64,000 nt of DNA, taken from NCBI GenBank assembly GCA_016710135.1, contig JADJLM010000001.1, positions 682,001 to 746,000 of the forward strand. Reading direction: 5' to 3'. The translations under genes were made by a program, and so were the position numbers. Below are positions 9,216 through 17,371 of this stretch, piece after piece. The DNA is from Nitrosomonas sp. (GTDB lineage: Bacteria; Pseudomonadota; Gammaproteobacteria; Burkholderiales; Nitrosomonadaceae). The number at the start of each line of letters is the position of its first letter. The first letter of the stretch is position 1. The notes beneath the pieces are model-generated. The model did not search any database, was not told the DNA's origin, and saw only the letters and a program-made list of their open reading frames with translations.

Positions 9216-10928
9216 ATGCGTGTTTCTAATTTCTTTCTTTCTACGCTTAAAGAAGCGCCTGCAGAAGCAGAATTAATTAGCCATAAACTCATGGTTAGGG
9301 CTGGGCTAATTAAACGCTTAGGGAGTGGACTTTATAGTTGGATGCCATTGGGTCTGAGAGTGTTAAGGAAAGTTGAACAAATAATACGAGAAGAAATGAA
9401 CCGAAGTGGTGCGCAAGAGTTATTAATGCCTGCTGTGCAACCTGCTGAGCTGTGGCAAGAAACAGCGCGGTGGGAACAATTTGGACCGCAAATGCTGAAA
9501 ATCAAAGATAGGCATGAGAATGACTATTGCTTTGGACCGACGCATGAAGAGGTGATTACTGACATCGTTCGTCGTGAAATTAAAAGCTACCGTCAATTAC
9601 CCATCAACTTTTACCAAATTCAAACCAAATTTCGTGATGAGATTCGTCCACGATTTGGGGTGATGCGTGCGCGTGAATTTATCATGAAGGGATGCCTATT
9701 CGTTTCATGTAGATCAAGCGAGCTTAGAAAAAACGTACCAAATCATGTATGAAACCTATTCGAGGATATTCACTCGAATCGGGTTAGATTTTCGAGCAGT
9801 GGCTGCCGATACGGGAGCAATGGGTGGCAGCAGTTCACACGAATTCCATGTGCTTGCAGACTCGGGGGAAGATGCAATTGCATTTTGTCCCCATTCGGAT
9901 TATGCAGCCAATGTGGAGTTAGCCACGTCCTTGCCTGGAAATTCAATGCCATCTGAAGCGCCTACTGGAGCAAAAATAAAATTTCCACACCTGGTATCAA
10001 AACTTGCCAGGAGGTTGCGGAATTTCTAGGGATTCCGATTCAGAAAACGGTAAAAGCACTTGCAATTACTGCGGATGAACAATTTTTTTTATTGTTGCTG
10101 CGAGGGGATCATCAGCTCAATGAAACAAAAGTCAGAAAAATCCCATTTCTGGTTGATTTTGAACTGGCAAGTGAAGAAAGAATTATTACGGAAACAGGCT
10201 GTAAACCCGGCTATATTGGGCCTATTGGTTTGGAAAAGTATGTTATTGCGGACCAATCAGTGTTAAGCATGAGTAATTTTGTCTGTGGTGCAAATGAAGA
10301 AAATTTTCATTTTACCCAAGTCAATTTTGGCCAAGATCTGAAAGTGCCTAACCGGGTTTTTGATCTTCGCAACGTCGTAGCTGGGGATCTTTCTCCGGAT
10401 GGTAAAGGGAAGCTTGAGATATGCCGCGGTATCGAAGTCGGCCATATTTTCCAGCTGCGTACCAAATATTCAGAAAAAATGAAAGCAACTTTCCTGGATG
10501 ATGCAGGGCAAATAAAAGTAATGGAAATGGGGTGTTATGGTATCGGTGTTTCGCGAGTAGTGGCGGCTGCGATTGAGCAGAATCATGATACTGCCGGAAT
10601 CATATTTTCTCCTACCATCGCGCCATTTGAAGTTGCGATTGTCCCGATTGGTTACCATAAAAATCAATCAGTGCAACAGACAGCGGATCAACTGTATCAA
10701 GCGTTATCTCAAGCGGGTGTTGAAGTGTTTTTAGACGATCGAGATGAACGCCCAGGGGTCATGTTTGCCGACATGGAGTTAATTGGCATTCCACATCGTA
10801 TTGTGATTGGAGAACGTGGCCTCAAAGAAGGCGCAGCTGAATATCGTGGTCGTCGTGATCAAGCGGCTCAAATGATTCCAATCGCTGAAGCTGCTCATTT
10901 TCTTCGTGCAAAGGTATGCGAAACTTAG
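9216..10928 (+). CDS. proS: Prolyl-tRNA synthetase, two frameshifts
   Basis: Class II aminoacyl-tRNA synthetase that charges tRNA-Pro; cytoplasmic and essential. Three consecutive open stretches in different frames together give a full-length bacterial-type ProS of about 570 residues with the YbaK-like editing insertion. The first ends after RAREFIMK because of an extra G in GGG at 9689-9691; dropping it restores DAYSFHVDQASLEKTYQIM. The second breaks near 9986-9988, where adding one A to CCACACC restores FPTPGIKTCQEVAEFLG. The last stretch runs cleanly to the stop through the anticodon-binding domain. Because the gene is essential and otherwise perfectly conserved, these are most likely sequence errors. 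The gene overlaps the downstream transglycosylase by 13 bp. Confidence 0.9.
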
Positions 10929-11497
10929 TATTAATCATTTTTTTACTAAAGTCTTGCCTGATTTATGCCGGCGCTCAAATTTATGAGCCATTATCAGCGA
11001 GTACTCGAACTGTGCTCCAGAAAGCAATTAGCGATCAGGCTATTGCGCAATTTGTAACCTTGCCTGATAAAGAGAGCAGAAGATGGCTTGTTGCCATGTC
11101 AGAGCGCATGGAAAAATATATGCCAGATCAGAATGAGCGTGAGGGCTTCCTAACGACGGTTCACTACGAAGCTACGCGAGCCGGTCTTGACTCCCAACTC
11201 GTACTGAGCATCATTCATGTCGAGAGTAGATTTCGCAAATATGCAATTTCATCGGCTGGTGCAAGAGGGTATATGCAAATAATGCCATTTTGGGTTGATA
11301 CCATTGGTAGCAAAGAACATAATTTATTTCATTTGCGCGTTAATTTGCGCTATGGGTGTACCATTTTTCGGCATTATCTTGATTTAGAAAAAGGCGATTA
11401 TTTCAGAGCACTAGGTCGATATAATGGTAGCCTTGGCTCAGCAACGTATCCTGACATGGTATTTAGTGCTTGGCAAAAGAATTGGTTGCTACCATAA
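10916..11497 (+). CDS. Lytic transglycosylase, SLT domain
   Basis: Exported murein-cleaving enzyme of the Slt/MltC catalytic family, 193 residues. There is a signal peptide at residues 1-19 (LVLIIFLLKSCLIYAGA). The catalytic Glu is in SIIHVESRF, followed by the family motifs ARGYMQIMP and LGRYNGSLG. The start overlaps the last codons of proS, implying translational coupling; this proS-transglycosylase pairing also occurs in Nitrosomonas. The protein probably cleaves peptidoglycan between MurNAc and GlcNAc during wall remodelling. The possible lipobox (LKSCL) is unconvincing, so I favour a soluble periplasmic form. Confidence 0.85.
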   Translation: MRNLVLIIFLLKSCLIYAGAQIYEPLSASTRTVLQKAISDQAIAQFVTLPDKESRRWLVAMSERMEKYMPDQNEREGFLTTVHYEATRAGLDSQLVLSIIHVESRFRKYAISSAGARGYMQIMPFWVDTIGSKEHNLFHLRVNLRYGCTIFRHYLDLEKGDYFRALGRYNGSLGSATYPDMVFSAWQKNWLLP

Positions 11498-11538
11498 CCA
11501 AGCTTCTATTTAATAGCCATTGATGGTGGTTATGTTTT
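11493..11538 (+). terminator. Possible terminator after the transglycosylase gene
   Basis: CATAACCA (11493-11500) pairs with TGGTTATG (11527-11534), followed by TTTTCT. The 26-nt loop is long and the 3' arm overlaps the convergent fbpC stop, so this is only a moderate call. Confidence 0.4.
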
Positions 11539-12600
11539 CTCTTTATTAAATACGACAACATGGTCCGCTGCTAATTGGATACCGATATTTTCTCCAACTG
11601 AATGATTATGGTGACTTGGGATCAGCGACAGGACTGTTTGTCCATCGGATAGTTTAAGCGTATAGAGGATATTTGCCCCACGGAATGCTTTATTGATGAC
11701 AAGGGCTTGCAGGGTACTCGTTTCGCTATAAACGATATCGTCAGGACGAAGTAACACGTCAACGGCCTCGTCAATTGTATTTTCTGACTGTTTTAAGTGT
11801 TCAGAATAATAAGGGTTTTCCAGGATACCTAACGCAATTTGGACTTTCTTAGATGAAATAAAACGACCTGGGACGAAGGTACCTTGCCCTATAAATTGAG
11901 CGACAAAGCGATTGGTAGGATGATGATAAAGGTTATAAGCTGTATCCCATTGCATAATCTCGCCTTGATACATAACTCCGATAACATCCGCAACAGAAAA
12001 AGCTTCAGTTTGGTCGTGAGTGACTAATATCGCTGTAGTATGCTGGTCTTTTAATATATCTCGAACTTCGAGACTCAACCGTTCGCGTAGGCTAATATCC
12101 AAGTTCGAGAAAGGTTCGTCGAGCAACAGTAAGTCAGGTTGAGGCGCAAGTGCACGTGCTAATGCAACGCGTTGCTGTTGCCCCCCCGAGAGCTCATGGG
12201 GATAGCGATCAGAAGCTTCCACCAGTCCAACGATAGCTATCAACTCATCGATTCGACGAGTACGTTCAGCTTTGGTGCGTCGCTGTAATCCAAAGCCAAT
12301 ATTGTCAGAAACATTAAGATGCGGAAACAGTGCATAATCCTGAAAGACCATTCCAATTTTTCGGTGCTCTGGTGGTAGATAGAAATCAGCGTTGCATACG
12401 ACTTTCCCATTGATCGTTATTTCACCGGATGAGATAGATTCAAATCCAGCAATACATCGTAACACTGTGGTTTTTCCACAGCCACTAGGCCCCAATAGGC
12501 AACCGATTTCACCTTTTCTCAATTCGAGTGTAAGGTGTTTGATGATTTCTTGATGCTGGTAGGACTGGTGTATTTGGTCGAGTTTTAATAAGGATTCCAC
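11530..12600 (-). CDS. fbpC: Ferric iron ABC importer, ATPase
   Basis: ATPase subunit of a periplasmic ferric-iron importer, 356 residues. It has Walker A GPSGCGKTT, the signature LSGGQQQR and Walker B LLLLDEP. The C-terminal ~120 residues form the TOBE-type regulatory region seen in FbpC (DVLLRPDDIVY). The gene follows fbpB after only 5 bp and is the last gene of the fbpA-fbpB-fbpC operon. Expression is probably iron-controlled through the promoter upstream of fbpA. Confidence 0.92.
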   Translation of the reverse strand: MESLLKLDQIHQSYQHQEIIKHLTLELRKGEIGCLLGPSGCGKTTVLRCIAGFESISSGEITINGKVVCNADFYLPPEHRKIGMVFQDYALFPHLNVSDNIGFGLQRRTKAERTRRIDELIAIVGLVEASDRYPHELSGGQQQRVALARALAPQPDLLLLDEPFSNLDISLRERLSLEVRDILKDQHTTAILVTHDQTEAFSVADVIGVMYQGEIMQWDTAYNLYHHPTNRFVAQFIGQGTFVPGRFISSKKVQIALGILENPYYSEHLKQSENTIDEAVDVLLRPDDIVYSETSTLQALVINKAFRGANILYTLKLSDGQTVLSLIPSHHNHSVGENIGIQLAADHVVVFNKEKT

Positions 12601-12605
12601 GATAG

Positions 12606-14285
12606 CTATTGTTCAGTTTGTCGCATCAACAAAATAATGGGAATTAAACCAGCCAATACCAGTGCAATCGCAGGTAATGCAGCTTGCGTCCATGCACCTT
12701 CTGAAGTCAAGGTAAAAATTCGAATAGCGAGTGTATCCCAGCCAAAAGGACGGGTCATCAGTGTTATGGGCATTTCTTTCATTACATCCACAAAAACGAG
12801 GGTTGCAGCCGTAAAAATACCTGAACTGAGGATCGGGAGGTGGATACGGGAGAGTAATGACCAACCTGTAAGCCCGAATCCGCGCGCAGCTTCATCGATA
12901 CTTCGAGTAACACGTTGCATCGCGCTATCGATTGGATAATGACCTACAGCTAAGAAACGAACCAAGTAAGCCACAAGCATAGCCACAATGGTCCCTTGAA
13001 TCAGAAAACCAGATTCAAACTCAAATAACATGAGGATGAGTTGATTGAATTGTGTATCGATCCAAGCCAGTGATACAAAAATACCTACTGCGAGCACTGC
13101 ACCAGGAAGCGCGTAACCGAGTGTGGCAATACGAACTGCGATGTGTGTAACGCTATCTGAATAAAGGCGAGTAGCGTAAACCAATAGAATGGCTACTGAA
13201 CCGATGAGCAATGTAGCGATTGTAGACAAGGTTAATGAATGAATAAGAAACTCGACATACCGTGAATCGAGATTTTTGTTAATTTCATCAATTGCCCAAA
13301 TAAGTAATTGAGAACAAGGCAAAATAAAAGCAATCAAAAGGGTCAAAGAAGCATACATAGAGGCTACTAGACATTCCCATCCTTTGAGGCGAATACGATA
13401 GGTCGTTCTGCTTGATTTTGATTCAGCGAAGCGCATTCGAGCACGCAGTTGCTGCTCAATAACAATGATTACAAAGACAAGGATGATTAATAACGATGCA
13501 AGTTGGGACGCTGCAGACAGCGAAAACAAGCTAAACCAGGCTTTGTAGATGGCGGTTGTGAACGTATCGTAATTGAAAACTGATACCGTACCAAAGTCAG
13601 CTAGTGTTTCCATTAGCGTTAACATTGCTCCCCCAACAATCCAAGGTCTTGCCATCGGGAGGGCTACTTTAAAGAATCCTTGCTTACGACTTAAGCCTAG
13701 TGATTGAGCTGCTTCAAGTAATCGTTTTCCCTGTGTTATAAATGCATTGCGCGCTAAAAGGTAAATATAGGGATAAAACGCTAGAATCATTACGAGAATC
13801 GCGCCACTTCTGCCATAGAAATCTGGAATCCAATTAAATTCTGAGCCAAACCATACTCTAAAATGGGTTTGAATCGGTCCTGTGTAATCGAATAGTCCGA
13901 GTACAACGAATGCAGTGACATAGGCAGGAATTGCCATCGGCAGCAATAATGCCCAAGAAAAGAATTTTCTTCCGGGAAAATCATAAATAGCAGTCAGCCA
14001 AGCCAAACTAGTGCCCAGTATAATCGCTCCCAGGACTACGCCTAGGCATAACCAGAATGTATTAAGGAGAACTGAAGGGAGTGTTGTTTCAACAAGATGA
14101 TGCCATATATCATCTGCTGGTGTAAAAATCGAAAAAGTAACAACAATGATCGGTATTAAAACGATACTTGCAACGAAGAAAGGTGCTAAACGCCAAAAGC
14201 TGATGCGATTTCTTAATTTGGGCGATTGATGCAGATGGTTAGCTGGAAGCTTCGTTCCCAAATTATCGGATTGTTTGTCATTCAC
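12606..14285 (-). CDS. fbpB: Ferric iron ABC importer, fused double permease
   Basis: Inner-membrane permease of 559 residues made of two homologous halves, each with about six membrane segments. Each half has its own coupling loop that contacts the ATPase: LLEAAQSLGLSRKQGF in the first half and IDEAARGFGLTGWSLL in the second. This duplicated layout is typical of FbpB/SfuB iron permeases. It lies 14 bp after fbpA and 5 bp before fbpC, so the three genes should be one transcript. No irregularity is seen in the frame. Confidence 0.92.
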   Translation of the reverse strand: MNDKQSDNLGTKLPANHLHQSPKLRNRISFWRLAPFFVASIVLIPIIVVTFSIFTPADDIWHHLVETTLPSVLLNTFWLCLGVVLGAIILGTSLAWLTAIYDFPGRKFFSWALLLPMAIPAYVTAFVVLGLFDYTGPIQTHFRVWFGSEFNWIPDFYGRSGAILVMILAFYPYIYLLARNAFITQGKRLLEAAQSLGLSRKQGFFKVALPMARPWIVGGAMLTLMETLADFGTVSVFNYDTFTTAIYKAWFSLFSLSAASQLASLLIILVFVIIVIEQQLRARMRFAESKSSRTTYRIRLKGWECLVASMYASLTLLIAFILPCSQLLIWAIDEINKNLDSRYVEFLIHSLTLSTIATLLIGSVAILLVYATRLYSDSVTHIAVRIATLGYALPGAVLAVGIFVSLAWIDTQFNQLILMLFEFESGFLIQGTIVAMLVAYLVRFLAVGHYPIDSAMQRVTRSIDEAARGFGLTGWSLLSRIHLPILSSGIFTAATLVFVDVMKEMPITLMTRPFGWDTLAIRIFTLTSEGAWTQAALPAIALVLAGLIPIILLMRQTEQ

Positions 14286-14299
14286 ATGGGTTGACCTAA

Positions 14300-15313
14300 T
14301 TAGTGGTAGCCAGCACGGTCCATTAATTTAACTGCAGCGGCTTGTAGCTCGCCAGCCTTAATCATATTCATTGGGTTTTTCTTAAAATCACCCCAACTCA
14401 TAACGAGCGGGCTCGGTTTAATTTGGGGATTTGCAGGGAACTCAAAATTAACATCTGCAAATAGGTTTTGAGCTTTCTCGGAGGACAGAAATTCAAGTAA
14501 CTTGATCGCTGCAGCTTCATGCTTACTATGCTGCGTTACGCCCGCACCAGAAATATTGATGTGAACGCCGTTATTTTCCTGATTGGGCCAGAAAATAACG
14601 AGCGGCAAATTAGGGCTTGCTTCCATTAATCGACCATAATAATAACTATTGACTAGCGTAACATCACAGCGTCCCGCCGCAACATATTCCATTGCTTTGG
14701 TATCGTCTGATAACGGTTCAGTAGCAAGATTTGCCACCCATCCCTTAACAATTTGCTCAGTTTTCGCTTCCCCATGTTCAGCAATCATCATTGCGACGAG
14801 TGACTGGTTATATACTTTCTTAGAGGAGCGTAAGCATAAACGTCCTTTCCATTTGGGGTTGGCTAAATCTTCATAGGTTGAAAGTTCGGCAGGTTTAACC
14901 TTTTCCTTGTTATAAACAAGCGTACGTGCCCGTATTGATAGGCCATACCATTGACCTTGCGGATCTCTAAGTTGTGCCGGAATATTGGCTTCCAATATAG
15001 ACGAAGAAACCGGTTTTAGTAACCCAGCTCTAGCGGCCTCCCATAAATTTCCAGCATCTGAAGTAATCAATACATCAGCAGGAGTTCTTTTTCCTTCCGC
15101 TTGGAGTCTTGCTAATAAAGCGCCTTCTTTATCTGTAGTAAATTTAACCTTAATGCCTGTCTCAGCAGTAAATGCATCAAACATCGGTTTGATTAATTGC
15201 TCCATTCGAGCTGAGTAAACGACGACCTCTTGCGCGTAGAGTGGGCTTATGATGAAACTTAAGCAAAGCAGTAGAATCTGTAGTGGCTGTTTAGAAAAAG
15301 GAGATAAGGTCAT
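14300..15313 (-). CDS. fbpA: Periplasmic ferric iron-binding protein
   Basis: Solute-binding protein of an iron importer, 337 residues with a Sec signal peptide cleaved near SPLYA-QE. The mature start VVVYSARMEQL matches FbpA/FutA. The tyrosine cluster YYY at residues 224-226 (VNSYYYGRLM) is at the expected iron-ligand position, and Y33 and Y123 are further candidate ligands. It is the first gene of the operon. A Fur-like box overlaps a good -10 element just upstream, which supports iron rather than another oxyanion as substrate. Confidence 0.92.
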   Translation of the reverse strand: MTLSPFSKQPLQILLLCLSFIISPLYAQEVVVYSARMEQLIKPMFDAFTAETGIKVKFTTDKEGALLARLQAEGKRTPADVLITSDAGNLWEAARAGLLKPVSSSILEANIPAQLRDPQGQWYGLSIRARTLVYNKEKVKPAELSTYEDLANPKWKGRLCLRSSKKVYNQSLVAMMIAEHGEAKTEQIVKGWVANLATEPLSDDTKAMEYVAAGRCDVTLVNSYYYGRLMEASPNLPLVIFWPNQENNGVHINISGAGVTQHSKHEAAAIKLLEFLSSEKAQNLFADVNFEFPANPQIKPSPLVMSWGDFKKNPMNMIKAGELQAAAVKLMDRAGYH

Positions 15314-15381
15314 TCTTATACGGTAATCAAAAAAAGAAAAATGCTCGAGTTAGAAAACAGGGGTTATTTAGAATTTTATAA

Positions 15382-15409
15382 ATTATACTATGATTAAGAA
15401 TAATTATCA
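15382..15409 (-). promoter_or_regulatory. fbpABC promoter with Fur-like box
   Basis: On the minus strand a TATAAT (15382-15387 on plus coordinates) lies about 70 bp upstream of fbpA. Overlapping its -35 region is TGATAATTATTCTTAATCA (15391-15409), an imperfect palindrome close to the Fur consensus GATAATGATAATCATTATC. Its position over the promoter fits repression by Fur with iron. Confidence 0.55.
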
Positions 15410-15458
15410 GTTAGCAAGAACGGATATGATCAAGGTTCGCTATGCTGCGCTGTTATTG

Positions 15459-16568
15459 TTAGGCAAGTGCCTGTAGCGGCGGAGTGGATTTTAATCCAAA
15501 CGCTTCAGCAACTGCAGTGTGAGTAATCAATCCTCGATAGGTGTTAAGTCCTTTCTGCAATGCGTTATTGTTTCTTACTGCATCTAATCCTTTATCTGCC
15601 AGTAGCTTAATATAAATTGCAGTTTGGCTATTTAATGCAAGGGTACTGGTACGGGGTACAGCACCTGGCATATTGGTAACACAATAATGCAGAATACCAT
15701 CTATTTCGTAGACCGGATTGCTATGTGTCGTTGGATGCGTTGTTTCAACGCATCCTCCTTGATCTACCGCAACATCCACAATGACAGCACCTTTCCGCAT
15801 TTTTGTCAGCATTTCTCGAGTGATGAGCCAGGGTGCACGCCCACCTGGAATCAATACGGCGCCAATAACAAGATCAGCCTGATAAACCAGCTCGTTGAGG
15901 TTGAATGGATCGTTCATGCGAGTAAAGAGTTGTCCACGGAACAAATCATCAAGGTATTTCAAACGGCTATGATTGATATCTAAGATTGTAACGTGTGCCC
16001 CCATTCCCACAGTGACTCTAGCAGCATTAATACCTACAATGCCGGCACCAAGAATAACTACATTAGCGGGCGCAACACCAGGTACGCCGCCCATTAATAT
16101 TCCTCTTCCCCCCAATGTTTTTTGTAAATATAGCGCCCCGATTTGGGCCGCCATTCTTCCAGCAACTTCACTCATGGGCGTGAGCAAGGGTAATTCACCC
16201 GACGCTAATTGTACGGTCTCATAGGCTATACCGGTTGTTCCTGTTGCCAGTAGCTTATCAGTTAGCACTTTATTTGAAGCTAAATGGAGATAGGTAAAAA
16301 GAATCAAATCTTGCCTTAGATAGGCATATTCAGATTCAGTAGGTTCCTTTACTTTGACCACTAATTGGGCAGCCCAAGCATCAAGAGGGTAGGTTACTAT
16401 TTCAGCACCAGCTAATCGGTAGTCATCATCGGTAAAAGCGCTACCTAATCCAGCGCCGGTCTCTATTTTTATACGGTGTCCTTGTGTGACGAGCGCGTGA
16501 ACAGTTCCTGGTGTTAATCCAACTCGAAATTCATGGTCTTTTGTTTCTTTAGGTACTCCAATAATCAT
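15459..16568 (-). CDS. ald: Alanine dehydrogenase
   Basis: NAD-dependent enzyme that interconverts L-alanine and pyruvate plus ammonium. At 369 residues it has the usual family length. The N-terminus GVPKETKDHEFRVGLTP carries the pyruvate-binding Arg and Lys, and GAGIVGINAARV is the NAD-binding Rossmann loop. H96 in YLHLA and the MPGAVPRTST segment are conserved. It is a single gene between fbpA and a gene-poor stretch. In an ammonia oxidiser it could assimilate ammonium or recycle alanine; the direction cannot be read from sequence. Confidence 0.95.
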   Translation of the reverse strand: MIIGVPKETKDHEFRVGLTPGTVHALVTQGHRIKIETGAGLGSAFTDDDYRLAGAEIVTYPLDAWAAQLVVKVKEPTESEYAYLRQDLILFTYLHLASNKVLTDKLLATGTTGIAYETVQLASGELPLLTPMSEVAGRMAAQIGALYLQKTLGGRGILMGGVPGVAPANVVILGAGIVGINAARVTVGMGAHVTILDINHSRLKYLDDLFRGQLFTRMNDPFNLNELVYQADLVIGAVLIPGGRAPWLITREMLTKMRKGAVIVDVAVDQGGCVETTHPTTHSNPVYEIDGILHYCVTNMPGAVPRTSTLALNSQTAIYIKLLADKGLDAVRNNNALQKGLNTYRGLITHTAVAEAFGLKSTPPLQALA

Positions 16569-16948
16569 AGAGGGTCTCTTACAGAAAAATTGTTGGCATA
16601 GAGAATTGTGTATTGCTTAGTAGTTTACCATCTTGCAGTTTGTTTGGCCGCAGGTTATGGTGCATGTAGGTTGCCACAGTCATTAAAATAAATTCTTTTA
16701 AATGATTTTCTTGGTGTCAGTAATTTTTACACCTAAGTCGCTATTGAGTAATTTGCGAGTGAAGTGCGACATATTGTCGCGCTTATCGCTTTTGATACCT
16801 ACCAAAATTTAGATTTGATCAAATATTGAGCAATTTCAGCAAAGAAAAGTGTCGGATTATTTTACAGTCGTTGTTCAATTCATATTAAAAGGGCGGAGAT
16901 AAAAATTATTATTTATGCAACTCAATGAATAATAAATAATAAAATTAA
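16569..16948. other. Gene-free stretch upstream of a sigma-54-type promoter
   Basis: This 380-bp region contains the ald upstream region (minus strand) and, in its middle, a perfect interrupted palindrome (16766-16780). I see no open frame with a ribosome site. It is strongly AT-rich from 16840 onward, as activator-to-promoter spacer DNA often is. Confidence 0.5.
16766..16780. promoter_or_regulatory. Candidate upstream activator site (palindrome)
   Basis: GCGACA-TAT-TGTCGC is a perfect 6+6 inverted repeat with a 3-bp spacer, about 170-180 bp upstream of the sigma-54-type element at 16949. That distance is normal for an enhancer bound by a sigma-54 activator. The protein that would bind it is not known. 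Confidence 0.4.
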
Positions 16949-16966
16949 TTGGCATATGAATTGCTT
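16949..16966 (+). promoter_or_regulatory. Sigma-54-type promoter
   Basis: TTGGCATATGAATTGCTT has the -24/-12 layout of RpoN promoters: TGGCA, then GG and GC separated by exactly 10 bases, and TTGCT. The predicted transcript start is about 16976. No coding region with a good start follows for almost 400 bp; instead a structured stretch and a terminator follow. Confidence 0.6.
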
Positions 16967-16975
16967 ATAGAAATA

Positions 16976-17119
16976 CTATAATAATAAAAACGATGAAAAA
17001 TCTGTGAAATGCTAACTATGTCATGTAGTGATAATGGCTTTTACAGATAGAAATGAGGTACTAATACAAAAGCTTGTCATGATCTGAATTATCGGATCTG
17101 ACAAGCTTATTTTATTTTT
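16976..17119 (+). ncRNA. Candidate small RNA, about 140 nt
   Basis: Between the predicted sigma-54 start and a strong terminator lies a compact sequence with two stems. The first pairs 17000-17009 (ATCTGTGAAA) with 17039-17048 (TTTTACAGAT), ten pairs with one G-U. The second is the terminator hairpin at 17070-17108. An unpaired AGAAATGAGGTACTAATACA-type linker separates them. A 13-codon frame at 17009 (MLTMSCSDNGFYR) sits largely within the first stem and loop and has no good ribosome site, so RNA function is more likely than a peptide. There is no match to an RNA family I know. Confidence 0.45.
17070..17119 (+). terminator. Strong rho-independent terminator
   Basis: AAGCTTGTCA (17070-17079) pairs with TGACAAGCTT (17099-17108). 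The stem extends inward by GATC/GATC after one bulged T, and ATTTTATTTTT follows. It ends the candidate small RNA; no protein gene precedes it on this strand. Confidence 0.8.
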
Positions 17120-17371
17120 GATGGATCAAAACAAAATAGTGACCGGTAAATTTTGTTATCGCTCCCGTGAATAACTGATTTGATTCTTCATTCTCTTCCG
17201 CTTCACATCATAATACTTTTGAAAATTCCAAACAGTTTGCTTTAGTAAGTTTTCATCGCTACCAAAGCCAAACAGGATTTAACATACACAGGCACTTTCC
17301 CTCTTGCTATGATATGTTAATTCGCTGTGGAATCTAAAAATCTAATCTGATTTAAGGTGCAAGGGAAAATT

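Noticed and set aside
9216..10928. proS as a split or two-gene synthetase
   Set aside because: The pieces overlap exactly as expected from one-base errors, and all family blocks are present in order.
17009..17050. 13-codon peptide inside the candidate small RNA
   Set aside because: No ribosome site and it lies mostly within the predicted stem-loop; RNA function is simpler.
17156..17276. Minus-strand open stretch (GSDENLLKQTVWNFQKYYDV-like) between the candidate RNA terminator and the TPR gene, possibly a transposase remnant
   Set aside because: About 39 codons, directly after a stop, no start codon with ribosome site, and no family I can name with confidence.
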